A stretch of DNA of 64,000 bases from Methylobacterium sp. B4 (GTDB lineage Bacteria > Pseudomonadota > Alphaproteobacteria > Rhizobiales > Beijerinckiaceae). Both the position numbers and the translations under genes were made by a program. The stretch covers positions 1-64,000 of the forward strand of contig NZ_QJJJ01000004.1 in NCBI RefSeq assembly GCF_003201865.1, read 5' to 3'. Below the pieces are notes generated by a model, which was not told the DNA's origin, did no database searches, and was given only the letters and a program-made list of their open reading frames with translations. This document shows positions 48,352 through 58,311 of the stretch, one piece after another (position 1 is the first letter of the stretch; each line of letters opens with the position of its first letter).

Positions 48352-49143
48352 ATGAGCGAGACCGGGTCGGCCCCTTCCCTGCTGCGCGAGGATTGCGACG
48401 GTGTCGCCACCCTGACGCTCAACCGGCCGCAGGCGCGCAACGCGCTCTCGCTCCGTCTGCTCGAAGCCCTGCGCGAGGCGTTCGCGGCGCTGTCGGAGGA
48501 CGACAGCGTGCGCGCCGTGGTTCTGGCGGCGGCGGGCCCCGCCTTCTGCGCCGGCCACGATCTCAAGGAAATGACCGGCTACCGGGCCGAGAGCGACCGC
48601 GGCGCGGAGAAGTTCGAAGCGCTGTTCGCGCTCTGCTCAGGCGTGATGACGGCGATCCCCGCCCTGCCCCAGCCGGTGATCGCCGCGGTGGAGGGCGTGG
48701 CCACCGCCGCCGGCTGCCAGCTCGTGGCCTCGTGCGACCTCGCGGTGGCGGGGGCCGAGGCGCGGTTCGCCACGCCGGGCGTGCAGATCGGCCTGTTCTG
48801 CTCGACGCCGATGGTGGCGCTCTCGCGCAACCTCTCGCGCAAGGCGGCGATGCGGATGCTGCTCACCGCCGAGATGGCGGATGCGGCGGAGGCCCGGCGC
48901 CTGGGCCTCGTCAACGACGTGGTGGAGGCCGGCGGTGCGCTTGCTGCCGCGCAGGCCCTGGCCGCGGGGATCGCGGCGCGCAGCCCTTACACCGTCCGGG
49001 TCGGCAAGCGGGCCTTCTACGAGCAGTTGGAAATGCCGCTGGCCGAGGCCTACGCCCATGCCGGCCGGGTGATGACGCAGAACATGCTGGCGCGCGTCGC
49101 GGAAGACGGGATCGCCGCCTTCCTCGATCGCAAGGGACGCTGA
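48352..49143 (+). CDS. Enoyl-CoA hydratase/isomerase family protein
   Basis: A 263-residue crotonase-fold protein. GPAFCAGHDLKEMTGYRAE carries the oxyanion and first catalytic region, PVIAAVEGVATAAGCQLVASCDLAVAG the second, and FATPGVQIGLFCSTPMVALSRNLSRK the substrate loop; the pattern resembles mammalian ECHDC3. It hydrates or isomerises acyl-CoA thioesters. ATGs at 48304 and 48346 are in frame; 48352 was chosen because GAGG precedes it at a good distance. Substrate unknown; its nearness to the acyl-CoA synthetase suggests fatty- or organic-acid use. Confidence 0.88.
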   Translation: MSETGSAPSLLREDCDGVATLTLNRPQARNALSLRLLEALREAFAALSEDDSVRAVVLAAAGPAFCAGHDLKEMTGYRAESDRGAEKFEALFALCSGVMTAIPALPQPVIAAVEGVATAAGCQLVASCDLAVAGAEARFATPGVQIGLFCSTPMVALSRNLSRKAAMRMLLTAEMADAAEARRLGLVNDVVEAGGALAAAQALAAGIAARSPYTVRVGKRAFYEQLEMPLAEAYAHAGRVMTQNMLARVAEDGIAAFLDRKGR

Positions 49144-49229
49144 GAGCCGGAGCGGTCGAACCGATCCTCGCGCCGTGCATTGCCTCCCCGCCGCCCCGAA
49201 GCCGACACGAGATCGCGCGAACCAGCCTC

Positions 49230-50009
49230 ATGCTCCTGAGACGCAACGCTCCCGCGCTCCCCTCGCCCGGTCCCGATGCCAAAAAGATCGTGAGCTGGAA
49301 CCTGCTGCGCCGCACGGGCGCGGCGGTGGATTGCCTCGTCACGCTGATCGAGCAGGAGCGGCCCGACCTGCTGCTGATGCAGGAGGCCACGAAGGAGATC
49401 GCGGCCCTGAAGGACAGGGTCGGCGGCGCCTATGCCTGGGCGCAGCTGCCGGGGCGCATCCACGGGTTGGCGATGTGGAGCCCGACGCCCTGGCCGAACC
49501 CGCCGGAGATCGTCACCCTGCCCCCGGGCGTCCTGATCGACCGGGTCTGCCAGGTGCTCGATTGCGGCGATTTCGGCGTCGCCAACGTGCATCTCTCCCA
49601 CGGTCAGGTGCTCAATCGGCGGCAGCTGCGGCGCATCGAGAGCCACCTGCCGGCCCGCGCGGCGGTGCTCGGCGACTACAACATCGTCGGCCCCGCCCTG
49701 CTGCCCGGCTTCCGCGACGTCGGCCCGCGGCGGCCGACCCACGCCATGGTCGACGTGCTGCCCCTGCGGCTCGACCGCTGCCTCGTGCGCGGCCTCGTCT
49801 GCCACGAGCGGGCCGTGCTGCCCCGCGGCCTGTCCGACCATCGTCCGATCGTGGTGCGGCTCTCCCCCGCGCCGGAGGGGGCGGCCTCGGTGGGACGGCT
49901 CAAAGGTATGGCAGAAGCAGTCGGACGGCTGCGTCGCGCAGGCGGATCGGGAGCGAGCGGGCGTCGAGATCCGCGAGCGTCAGCCGGGTCTGCCGCTTCC
50001 CCGAAATGA
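49230..50009 (+). CDS. Endonuclease/exonuclease/phosphatase (EEP) family protein
   Basis: A 259-residue EEP-fold hydrolase. Catalytic regions: KIVSWNLLRRTG (Asn), LLLMQEAT (metal-binding Glu), VANVHLSHGQ, AVLGDYNIVG (Asp-x-Asn) and GLSDHRPIVVRL (Asp-His). The fold includes DNases, sphingomyelinases and phosphatases; the substrate here is unknown. The last 30 or so residues are Arg/Ser/Gly-rich and their codons overlap the 3' end of the convergent cardiolipin synthase gene by 110 bases. If the last part is dispensable the overlap may have arisen by stop-codon loss. Confidence 0.85.
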   Translation: MLLRRNAPALPSPGPDAKKIVSWNLLRRTGAAVDCLVTLIEQERPDLLLMQEATKEIAALKDRVGGAYAWAQLPGRIHGLAMWSPTPWPNPPEIVTLPPGVLIDRVCQVLDCGDFGVANVHLSHGQVLNRRQLRRIESHLPARAAVLGDYNIVGPALLPGFRDVGPRRPTHAMVDVLPLRLDRCLVRGLVCHERAVLPRGLSDHRPIVVRLSPAPEGAASVGRLKGMAEAVGRLRRAGGSGASGRRDPRASAGSAASPK

Positions 50010-51336
50010 AGGCTTCGAGCGCCCGGGCCAGATCGGCGTCGTAGATCTCGACGTTCAGTTCGAAGTTCAGGCGGAAGCTGCGCGAATCCCAGTTCGCGCT
50101 GCCGACGAAGCACCATTGGCCGTCGATCACCATCGCCTTCGAATGGTCGAAGGGCGGCTCGTCGATCCAGACCCGCACGCCGCTCCTGAGGAGCGGATCG
50201 ATATGCCCGCGCGTCGCCCAGTCGACGTAGCGGTGGTCGCTCTTGCGGGGAATCACCACGTCGACCTCGACGCCCCGCGTCGCCGCGAGGCAGAGCGCGT
50301 TCACGATGAGGTCGTTGGGCAGGAAGTACGGCGTCGTCAGCCGGATCGAGTCCTTCGCCAGGGTGATGGCGTGCAGGACGACGGTGGCGATCTTCTCGAT
50401 GTCGGCATCGGGGCCGGAGGTGACGACCCGGGCGGTGACGTCGCCCGCGGGCGCCAGCGGCGGCAGCCACGCCTCGCCCTCGAGCTCCTCGCCGCTCACG
50501 AACAGCCAGTCCGCGATGAAGGCCTGGGTCAGGTGCTCTACCACCGGCCCCTCGATCCGAAAATGCGTGTCGCGGATCGGGAAGTCCGGCCCTTCCGCGA
50601 CGCGGTTGTCGTCGGAGATGTTGACGCCGCCGGTGAAGGCGACCTGACCGTCGAGGATCAGGAGCTTCTTGTGGGTGCGCAGGTTCAGGAACGGCATCCG
50701 CCAGGGCAGCACGGAGTGCATGAACAGCCCGGCCGGCACGCCGAGCCGGTGCAGGCGGCGCCACGCGGCGGGGAAGAAGTAGCCGCTGCCGATCCCGTCG
50801 ACGATCACGCGGATTTCGGCGCCTCGGTCCTGCGCCGCCTTCAGCGCCGCGCAGAAGGCTTGGCCGGTCCGGTCGTCGCGAAAGATGTAGCTTGACAGGG
50901 CCACGCTGCGCCGCGCCGCGCCGATGGCCGCCAGCATCGCCGGGTAGGCTTCGTCGCCGTTGCGGTAGCGCGCGATGCGGTTGCCCGCCACCGTCGGCAG
51001 GCCGGTGATCGTCTGCACCGCCCGGTCGAGCGGGCGGTAGGCCTCGGGCACGTGGGCGGAGGGTTGCGGCGTGTCGTCGAGCTGCTGCGAGGGCCGCCGC
51101 TTCAGCCGGCGGGCGCGCCGCTCGACCCGGTTGATGCCGAAGGTGAGGTAGAGCAGCGTGCCGAAGACGGGCGCGAGCCAGGCGAGTCCGATCCAGCCGA
51201 TGGCCGCGCCCACCACGCGCTTGCGCAGCAGCACGTGGACGCTGACTCCGAGCGTGAGCACGAGGCCGATGGCCGCGACGATCTCGGTGCGAATGGCGCC
51301 CGTCGAGCCGAGCCATCGGATGAAGGCTTCTTCCAC
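49900..51336 (-). CDS. cls: Cardiolipin synthase (phospholipase D family)
   Basis: A 478-residue ClsA-type enzyme joining two phosphatidylglycerols into cardiolipin in the inner membrane. Two N-terminal helices (about 19-37 and 41-68) precede the PLD domains. HKD motif 1 is at His222 (THKKLLILDG) and motif 2 at His398 (FDHSKAMVIDG), each followed by the GG/GSANWDSRS segment. The GTG start at 51336 gives a normal ClsA length; the longer frame upstream is Gly/Pro-rich. The 3' end overlaps the convergent EEP gene. addB starts about 250 bases upstream in the opposite direction. Confidence 0.9.
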   Translation of the reverse strand: MEEAFIRWLGSTGAIRTEIVAAIGLVLTLGVSVHVLLRKRVVGAAIGWIGLAWLAPVFGTLLYLTFGINRVERRARRLKRRPSQQLDDTPQPSAHVPEAYRPLDRAVQTITGLPTVAGNRIARYRNGDEAYPAMLAAIGAARRSVALSSYIFRDDRTGQAFCAALKAAQDRGAEIRVIVDGIGSGYFFPAAWRRLHRLGVPAGLFMHSVLPWRMPFLNLRTHKKLLILDGQVAFTGGVNISDDNRVAEGPDFPIRDTHFRIEGPVVEHLTQAFIADWLFVSGEELEGEAWLPPLAPAGDVTARVVTSGPDADIEKIATVVLHAITLAKDSIRLTTPYFLPNDLIVNALCLAATRGVEVDVVIPRKSDHRYVDWATRGHIDPLLRSGVRVWIDEPPFDHSKAMVIDGQWCFVGSANWDSRSFRLNFELNVEIYDADLARALEAFISGKRQTRLTLADLDARSLPIRLRDAAVRLLLPYL

Positions 51337-51590
51337 CGGTCCGCCTGCCGCCCCGCCTGTTGTCCCGGCCCGGCCGGAGCCGGGCGGGTCGAAGGGCGCA
51401 ATAGGCCAAGCCGGCCCCGGCGAACAGGCGGCTCGCCACAATTCCACGGTCCGTGCTAGAACAAAGCTCGAACGGACCGCCCGCCGGACCGCCTCCTTCG
51501 CCGGAGCGGGCCTGCCGGCCTTTCGAAAACCTTCACCCTCTTGCCCTCAGATCGTCGGGCACGGCCAACGTCAGGTTTCCTCCTTCGAGA

Positions 51591-54500
51591 ATGCCCGCGA
51601 TCCCCTCCCCCCGCGTCTTCACGATCCCGCCCGGCGCGCCGTTCCTGACGACGCTCGCCGAGACGCTCGTTTCGGGCCGGCTCGTCGGCGGGGTGGCGGA
51701 GGAGAGCGGCGATCCCTTCGCGCTGGCCTCCGTCACGCTCTACCTGCCGACCCAGCGCGCCGTGCGGGCGCTCTCGACGGTGCTGGCGGCGCGCCTGGGC
51801 GGGGCGGCCCTGCTGCCGCGGATGATTCCGCTGGGCGAGGCTGACGAGGCGGAACTCGACCTCTCCGCCGAAACCCTGTTGGAGACGCCGGAAGAGCTGC
51901 TGCATCCTTCGATTCCCGCCCTGGAGCGCCGCCTGATCCTGGCCCGCCTCGTCCAGAAATGGGCGGAGACGGTGGACCGCGAGCTGCTTCCCATCGACGA
52001 CGAGGTGCCCTTCCTCGTGCCCTCCTCCCCGGCCGACGCGGTGGCGCTCGCCGCCGACCTTGAAGGGCTGATGGACGCGCTCACCGTCGAGGGCCTGCCC
52101 TGGAGCGAGATCGCGTCGGCGGTCGAGGCCGAGCATTCCCGCTACTTCCGTCTCACCCTCGACTTCCTCAAGATCGCCGCCGAGCACTGGCCCGACATCC
52201 TCGCCGCCCGCTCGCTCGCCGATCCCACCGCCCGCGCCCGCCGCCTCGTGCTCGCCGAGGCCGAGCGGCTCGCCCGCGAGCGGCCGGGCGATCCCGTGAT
52301 CGTGGCGGGCTCCACCGGCTCCGTGCCGGCCACCGCCCGTTTGATCGCGGCGGTGGCCCGCCTCCCCCGCGGCGCCGTGGTCCTGCCCGGGCTCGACCTG
52401 CACCTCGACGCGGAGGGCTGGGAGGCCATCGACGGCGCGGGCGGCGACCGCGACGAGATCGCCCACGGTCATCCGCAGGCGATTCTGCGGGCGCTGACCG
52501 GTCCGAGAGGGCTCGCCGTCGCGCGCGAGGCCGTCGAGACGCTGGGCGCACCGCCGCCGGACGCGCTGGCCCGGGAGCGGCTGCTGTCGCAGGCCCTGCG
52601 CCCGGCCGAGACCACCGACGCCTGGGCCCGCCTCGACGCAGGCGAGCGCCTCGCCCTGGCGCGGGCCGGCATGGCGGGGCTCGCCGTGGTCGAGGCGGCG
52701 GACGAGCGCGAGGAGGCGCTGGTCGCCGCGCTGGCGCTCCGCGAGACCCTGGAGACGCCCGGCGCCACCGCGGCGCTGGTGACGCCCGACCGGGGGCTCG
52801 CGCTGCGCGTCTCGGCGGAACTCGCCCGCTGGGGCATCGCGGCGGAGGATTCGGCGGGCCTGAGCCTCGCCCGCTCGCAGGGGGGGCGCTTCGCCCGCCT
52901 CGTGGCGGAGTTGGCCGCCGAGATGGCGCCGGCCCGGGTCATCGCGCTGCTCGCCCACCCTTACGTGCGGCTGGGGCTGCCCCGCAGCGACGTGGTGCGG
53001 GCCGCGGCCGCCCTGGAGATCGGCGGCCTGCGCGGTCCCGCCCCGATCCCGAAGAACAGCTTCGACGGGATGCGCGCGGCGCTCGCCCTTCAGCGTGGGG
53101 GAACGGGCCGCGTGCCCCGTGCCAAGAAGCGCCTGAAGCCGATCGACTGGGATCTGGCGGAGGAGATCCTCGACCGGCTGGAGATCGCGCTCGGCCCGTT
53201 CCGCACGGATCGCCACCCCGCCACCGGCAACCTCGTGAGGCTCGCCGCCGGGCACCGGGAGGCCTGCGAGCGGATGATGGGCGGGACGGAGGAGGACGCC
53301 GAGGAGACCGACGATCCCTCCCTCGACGCGCTCGACGCCCTGTTCGACGATCTGGAATCGGCCGCGCTCGAGGAATTGCCGGGCCGGTTCTCCGACTACG
53401 CCGCCTTCTTCACTACCCTCGCCCGCGACCGCAGCGTGGCCTGCGCGCAGGGCGCGGCGCATCCGCGCCTGCGCATCCTCGGTCCCCTGGAGGCGCGTCT
53501 CCTCTCCGTCGACCGGATCGTGCTCGGCGGCCTCGACGAGGCGGTGTGGCCCGTGCGGCAGACCACCGACGCCTTCCTCAACCGGCCGATGCGGGGCCAG
53601 GTGGGCCTGAGCCCGCCCGAGCGCCGGATCGGGCAGGCCGCCCACGACTTCGTGCAGGGCTTAGGGTGCCATGACGCCGTGCTGACCCGCGCGGCCAAGC
53701 GCGAGGGCTCGCCCACCGTGCCCTCGCGCTTCCTCCAGCGCCTGCGCGCCTTCGGCGGCGACGGCATCTGGGCCGAGGCGGTCACCCGCGGCCAGCGCCT
53801 GCGCGGGCTCGCGGCGATTCTCGACCGCGGTCTCGAGGCGCCGCCGCCGCGCCTGAAACGCCCCGCGCCCAAGCCCGACCCGGCCCTGTTCCCGGACCGG
53901 CTCAGCGTCACCGAGATCGAGACCCTGGTGCGCGACCCCTACTCGATCTTCGCCCGGCATATTTTGGGGTTGGAGGCGCTGGAGCCCATCGCCGTGGTGC
54001 CGGGCGCGGCCGAGCGCGGCAGCCTGATTCACAAGGTCCTCGGCGATTTCTCGCAGGCCCATCCCGGCCCGCTGCCGGCGGATGCGGAAACGCTGCTCTA
54101 CGCCATCGCCCTGGACGCCTTCGGGCCGCTCCAGGACCAGTATCCCGAACTCTACGCCGAGTGGTTTCCCCGCTACGAGCGCATGGCCGCCGCCTTCCTC
54201 GAATGGGAGGCAGAGCAGCGCCGGGGCGTGAGCGCCATCCACGCGGAGCGCTCGGGCAAGCTGGTGATCCCGATGGGCGAGCGCAGCTTCACGCTCTCGG
54301 CCCGGGCGGACCGCATCGAGGCGCGGGCCGATGGCGGCTTCTGCATCGTCGACTTCAAGACCGGCGCGCCGCCGAGCAACCGCACCGTCTTCGCCGGCTT
54401 CTCGCCCCAGCTCACGCTGGAGGCGGCGATGCTGATGCAGGGCGCCTTCGAGGGGCTGAAGGCGCAAACGCCCCCCGACCTGCTCTACGTGCACGCCTCG

Positions 54501-54740
54501 GGCGGGCGCGAGCCGTTCCGGCCGATCCCCGTGAAGGCGCCGCCGGGCGACGCGCGCGCGGTCGAGGCCATCGTCGCAGAACATCTGGAGCGCTTGCGCG
54601 GCCTGATCGCCCGCTACATGACGGGCGAGGCGGCCTACCTGTCGCGGCCCTACGCCCAGTACGTGCGCGCCTACAGCGATTACGATCACCTCGCCCGCGT
54701 CCTCGAATGGTCGCTGGCCGGTGAAGGAGACCTCGCGTGA
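51591..54740 (+). CDS. addB: Double-strand break repair protein AddB
   Basis: A 1049-residue alphaproteobacterial AddB, partner of AddA in the helicase-nuclease that resects double-strand breaks for RecA. The N-terminus is MPAIPSPRVFTIPPGAPFL, then the inactivated helicase-like body (ALVTPDRGLALRVSAELARWGI, LHPYVRLGL-like AHPYVRLGLP). The C-terminal RecB-like nuclease domain has SVTEIETLVRDPYSIFAR, GSLIHKVLGDF and FCIVDFKTGAPPS (catalytic Asp and Lys). Cysteines of the Bacillus-type iron-sulfur site are lacking, as in other alphaproteobacteria. Its stop overlaps the addA start by four bases. Confidence 0.95.
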   Translation: MPAIPSPRVFTIPPGAPFLTTLAETLVSGRLVGGVAEESGDPFALASVTLYLPTQRAVRALSTVLAARLGGAALLPRMIPLGEADEAELDLSAETLLETPEELLHPSIPALERRLILARLVQKWAETVDRELLPIDDEVPFLVPSSPADAVALAADLEGLMDALTVEGLPWSEIASAVEAEHSRYFRLTLDFLKIAAEHWPDILAARSLADPTARARRLVLAEAERLARERPGDPVIVAGSTGSVPATARLIAAVARLPRGAVVLPGLDLHLDAEGWEAIDGAGGDRDEIAHGHPQAILRALTGPRGLAVAREAVETLGAPPPDALARERLLSQALRPAETTDAWARLDAGERLALARAGMAGLAVVEAADEREEALVAALALRETLETPGATAALVTPDRGLALRVSAELARWGIAAEDSAGLSLARSQGGRFARLVAELAAEMAPARVIALLAHPYVRLGLPRSDVVRAAAALEIGGLRGPAPIPKNSFDGMRAALALQRGGTGRVPRAKKRLKPIDWDLAEEILDRLEIALGPFRTDRHPATGNLVRLAAGHREACERMMGGTEEDAEETDDPSLDALDALFDDLESAALEELPGRFSDYAAFFTTLARDRSVACAQGAAHPRLRILGPLEARLLSVDRIVLGGLDEAVWPVRQTTDAFLNRPMRGQVGLSPPERRIGQAAHDFVQGLGCHDAVLTRAAKREGSPTVPSRFLQRLRAFGGDGIWAEAVTRGQRLRGLAAILDRGLEAPPPRLKRPAPKPDPALFPDRLSVTEIETLVRDPYSIFARHILGLEALEPIAVVPGAAERGSLIHKVLGDFSQAHPGPLPADAETLLYAIALDAFGPLQDQYPELYAEWFPRYERMAAAFLEWEAEQRRGVSAIHAERSGKLVIPMGERSFTLSARADRIEARADGGFCIVDFKTGAPPSNRTVFAGFSPQLTLEAAMLMQGAFEGLKAQTPPDLLYVHASGGREPFRPIPVKAPPGDARAVEAIVAEHLERLRGLIARYMTGEAAYLSRPYAQYVRAYSDYDHLARVLEWSLAGEGDLA

Positions 54741-57700
54741 ACGCCCCCCTGGCCGGCTTCACCGTCGACGACCTCACCAAGGCCGCCCAGCGCCGGGCCG
54801 CCGACCCGCGCCTCTCGGCCTGGGTCTCGGCCAATGCCGGCGCGGGCAAGACCAAGGTGCTCACCGACCGGGTGCTGCGCCTGCTCCTCGACGGGGCGCC
54901 GCCCGGCCGCATCCTCTGCCTCACCTTCACCAAGGCGGCCGCCGCCAACATGTCGATCCGCGTCTTCCAGCGGCTCGGCCGCTGGGTGACCCTGGCGGAT
55001 GCGGATCTGGCCGCGGAACTGACCGAACTCACCGGCGAGCGGCCCTCCCGCGACACCCTGCGGCTGGCGCGCCGCCTGTTCGCCCGCGCCGTCGAGACGC
55101 CGGGGGGCCTCAAGATCGAGACCCTGCACGCGCTCTGCGAGCGGCTGCTGCACATGTTTCCGTTCGAGGCCAACGTGCCGGCCCGCTTCGTCGTGCTCGA
55201 CGAGAACCAGTCGCGCGAGGCCTTCGAGATCGAGACCGACAACGTGCTGGCCGACGCCTTCCTCGGTGGCGACCAAGAGCTGTCGGACGCGTTCGCGGTG
55301 GTCGGGGCGGAAGCCTCCGGCGATACGCTGCGCGACGCGATCCGCACCGCCATGCGCACGCGCGCGCTGTTCTCCGATCACCGCGCCCTCGAACCGGCCT
55401 TGGCCCGCTTGCCCGGCGCGCTGGCGCTCGCCGACGGCGTCGGCGTCGAGACCGTCGAGGCCGAGATTCTAGGCGGGAGCATTCTCGGGAACTGGCTCGA
55501 GATCGCCGGCCGGCTGCGCACCGGCAAGAGCACCGACGAGCGGCTCGCCGACGGGCTCGTGGAGGCGCACGCGCTTCTGGACGCGGGCACGGGCAAGGCG
55601 CTCGCCCCCTACCGTTCGGTCTTCTTCACCGACAAGGACGAGCCCCGCGCGGCGAAGTCCTTCGGCACCAAGGCGGTCCCGGAGGAGATCAAGCAGGCGC
55701 TGCTCGACGAGCAGGCGCGGCTCGTCCCGCTCTTCGACAGCCTGCGCGCCGCCCGGGCGCTGGCGCGCACGCGCGGTCTGTTCCGGCTCGCCGCAGAGAT
55801 CCACCGCCGCGTCGAGGCGCAGAAGACCCGGCTCGGCGCCCTCGATTTCGACGATCTGATCCATAAAACCCTCGACCTCCTCTCGCGGGTGGGCGCCTCC
55901 TGGGTCCTGTTCAAGCTCGATCGGGGCGTCGATCACGTCCTGGTCGACGAGGCGCAGGACACCAACCCGCAGCAATGGGAGATCCTGCGCACGCTCACCG
56001 CCGAGTTCGCCGCGGGCGAGGGCGCGCGGGGCCTGCGCCGCACCCGCTTCGCCGTCGGCGATCCCAAGCAGTCGATCTACAGCTTCCAGGGCGCCGACCC
56101 ACGGGAATTCGAGCTGACCCGGCGCGCCTGGGAGCGGGCCGCGCGGGACGCCGAGGACGACTTCGCCGACGTGAGCCTGCGGCTCTCCTTCCGCACCGCC
56201 TCCCACGTGCTGGCGGCGGTCGATGCCGTCTTCCAGGTCCCCGAGCACTTCGCCGGCCTGTCCTTCGAGGCGGGCGCGCCGGGCACGGTCCACGCCTCCG
56301 CCCGGGCCGGCGTGCCCGGCGCGGTCGAACTCTGGTGCATCGAGGAGCCGGCCGAGGCCGAGGAGCCCGATGCCTGGGCCGCGCCCGTCGACGCGCCCGA
56401 GGCCAACGCCCCGGCCATCGTCGTCGCCCGCCGCATCGCCCGCGCGGTGAAGACCTGGACCACGACGGGCGACGCCTGCGGCCGGGTCTGGCGGCCCGGC
56501 GACGTGCTGATCCTCGTGCGCAAGCGCTCGGCCGCCTTCGAGGAGGTGATCCGGGCGCTGAAAGGTCTCGGCGTGCCGGTGGCCGGCCAGGACCGGCTGG
56601 AGGTGGCGGGCCACATCGCCGTGCTCGACCTCGTGGCGGTCGGCCGCGCCGGGCTGCTCCCCGCCGACGACCTGACGTTGGCTACTGCGCTCAAGACCCC
56701 GCTGGTCGGGCTGACCGACGACGATCTCACCCGCATCGCCGCACGCCGGCCCTTCGAAGAGACGCTGGAGGACGCCCTCGCCCGTCACGCCGAGGCCGGC
56801 GACGCCGCCGCGATCCGCGGCCGGGAGGCGCTGCGGCTCTGGATCCGGCTTGCGGCGCAGAACGGCCCGTTCGGCTTCTACGCCGCCCTGCTCGGGCCGC
56901 ACGGGGGGCGCAGCCGCTTGGTCGCCCGGCTCGGCGGCGAGGCGGGTGACGCGATCGACGTGTTCCTGGCCCAGGCCGCGGAGGCCGAGACCGGCACCGA
57001 CGCACCCTGCCTCGACGCCTTCCTCGCCGATTACGTGGTGCAGCCCGGCCGCGGCCGGTCCGGCCTCTCGGTCAAGCGCGACCTCGAATCCGGCCGGGAC
57101 GAGGTGCGGGTGATGACGGTTCACGGCGCCAAGGGCCTGGAGGCCCCGGTCGTCGTCGTCATCGACGGCTGCGAGCCGCTCGGCCGCAACGACCCGCCGC
57201 TGCTCAGCCTCGACCACGCCGCCGACGGCCTGTTGCCGCCGGTCTGGACCGGCGGGCGTACGCAGGATTGCGCGGCCACGCTCCGGGCCCGGTCCACCCT
57301 CCAGGCGCGGGCGCGGGAAGAGCACAACCGTCTGCTCTACGTCGCCATGACCCGCGCGGCCGACCACCTCGTGATCGCGCCCTATCGTGGGGCGACGCGG
57401 GAAACGCCGGCCTCCTGGTGCGAGATGGTGCGTATCGGCCTGGAGCGGGGCCTGAGTGCCGGCGAGACCCTCGAGACCGACCACGGGGCGATCACCCTCT
57501 GGCGTGACGGCTCCGCCGCCTCGCTGGCCGCTGCGGCCCGGGATGCGGCGCCGCCCGAGGCGGAGGCGGTGCCGGCCTGGCTGTTCGCGCCGGCCGCCCC
57601 GGAGAGCGAGGCCGCGCCGCCGCTGAGCCCCTCCGGCGCCCTCGGCGCGGCGGACGGCCAGCGCCAGCCCCGACGCCGCCAGGGCGACGCCGAGGCAAGG

Positions 57701-58177
57701 CGCCGGGGCGCCCTGGTTCACTCCCTGCTCGAACACCTGCCGCGCATCGAGCCCGCCCGCCGTTCGGAGGCTGCGGAGCGCTTTGCCCGCGCCCGTGCGC
57801 CGACCCTGGACGAGGTCAAGCGCTGGGACCTCGTACGCTCCGTGCTGCAGCTGATCGAGGCGCCCGACCTCGCCGCGCTCTTCTCTGCGCAAGCCCGCGC
57901 CGAGGTGGCGCTCTCGGGCCGAATCAGCGTGGACGGCGTCGCGCGCGACGTGACCGGCCGCATCGACCGCCTCGTGGTGGAGGAGGGCCGGGTCACGCTG
58001 TGCGATTTCAAGACCGGCCGCCCACCCGCCGACGGCGCGCCCCTGCCGGAGCGCGAGGCGGCCCAAGTCGCGCTCTACGCGCGCCTCGCCGCCGCGATCT
58101 GGCCCGGCCACGCGATCACGGCCCTGCTGGTCTGGACCTCGGGGCCGGTGGTGCGGCGGGTGGAGGGCGTTTCCTAG
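54737..58177 (+). CDS. addA: Double-strand break repair helicase AddA
   Basis: A 1146-residue UvrD/RecB-type helicase-nuclease. Walker A is ASANAGAGKTKVLTDRV-like (NAGAGKT near residue 36), then LCLTFTKAAAANM (motif Ia), VDEAQDTNPQQW (Walker B), VGDPKQSIYSFQGA (motif III), VMTVHGAKGLEAPVV (motif V) and LLYVAMTRAADHLV (motif VI). The C-terminal nuclease carries LCDFKTGRPPAD. It unwinds and, with AddB, degrades broken ends until a recombination hotspot. The GTG overlaps the addB stop. A palindromic repeat follows the stop and may end the transcript. Confidence 0.96.
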   Translation: MNAPLAGFTVDDLTKAAQRRAADPRLSAWVSANAGAGKTKVLTDRVLRLLLDGAPPGRILCLTFTKAAAANMSIRVFQRLGRWVTLADADLAAELTELTGERPSRDTLRLARRLFARAVETPGGLKIETLHALCERLLHMFPFEANVPARFVVLDENQSREAFEIETDNVLADAFLGGDQELSDAFAVVGAEASGDTLRDAIRTAMRTRALFSDHRALEPALARLPGALALADGVGVETVEAEILGGSILGNWLEIAGRLRTGKSTDERLADGLVEAHALLDAGTGKALAPYRSVFFTDKDEPRAAKSFGTKAVPEEIKQALLDEQARLVPLFDSLRAARALARTRGLFRLAAEIHRRVEAQKTRLGALDFDDLIHKTLDLLSRVGASWVLFKLDRGVDHVLVDEAQDTNPQQWEILRTLTAEFAAGEGARGLRRTRFAVGDPKQSIYSFQGADPREFELTRRAWERAARDAEDDFADVSLRLSFRTASHVLAAVDAVFQVPEHFAGLSFEAGAPGTVHASARAGVPGAVELWCIEEPAEAEEPDAWAAPVDAPEANAPAIVVARRIARAVKTWTTTGDACGRVWRPGDVLILVRKRSAAFEEVIRALKGLGVPVAGQDRLEVAGHIAVLDLVAVGRAGLLPADDLTLATALKTPLVGLTDDDLTRIAARRPFEETLEDALARHAEAGDAAAIRGREALRLWIRLAAQNGPFGFYAALLGPHGGRSRLVARLGGEAGDAIDVFLAQAAEAETGTDAPCLDAFLADYVVQPGRGRSGLSVKRDLESGRDEVRVMTVHGAKGLEAPVVVVIDGCEPLGRNDPPLLSLDHAADGLLPPVWTGGRTQDCAATLRARSTLQARAREEHNRLLYVAMTRAADHLVIAPYRGATRETPASWCEMVRIGLERGLSAGETLETDHGAITLWRDGSAASLAAAARDAAPPEAEAVPAWLFAPAAPESEAAPPLSPSGALGAADGQRQPRRRQGDAEARRRGALVHSLLEHLPRIEPARRSEAAERFARARAPTLDEVKRWDLVRSVLQLIEAPDLAALFSAQARAEVALSGRISVDGVARDVTGRIDRLVVEEGRVTLCDFKTGRPPADGAPLPEREAAQVALYARLAAAIWPGHAITALLVWTSGPVVRRVEGVS

Positions 58178-58183
58178 GCGCCC

Positions 58184-58295
58184 TCGCCGTCATCGCGCGC
58201 GGCTGCGACCGATCCAGCGGCGCGACGTCTCCGGAGAGGTCGCGCCGCTGGATGGCTTGCGCCGAGCCGCGCAAGGACGTGCCGGGGAGCCGAAG
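58184..58295. repeat. Type 2 dispersed palindrome after addA
   Basis: 15-bp perfect arms ATCCAGCGGCGCGAC (58212-58226) and GTCGCGCCGCTGGAT (58239-58253) around a 12-base centre, flanked by further type-2 words (GTCATCGCG on the left, GCAAGGACGTG on the right). It fills the gap between the convergent addA and sugar-dehydrogenase genes and could serve as a shared terminator. Confidence 0.7.
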
Positions 58296-58311
58296 CGAGG
58301 CGAGCCCGGCC

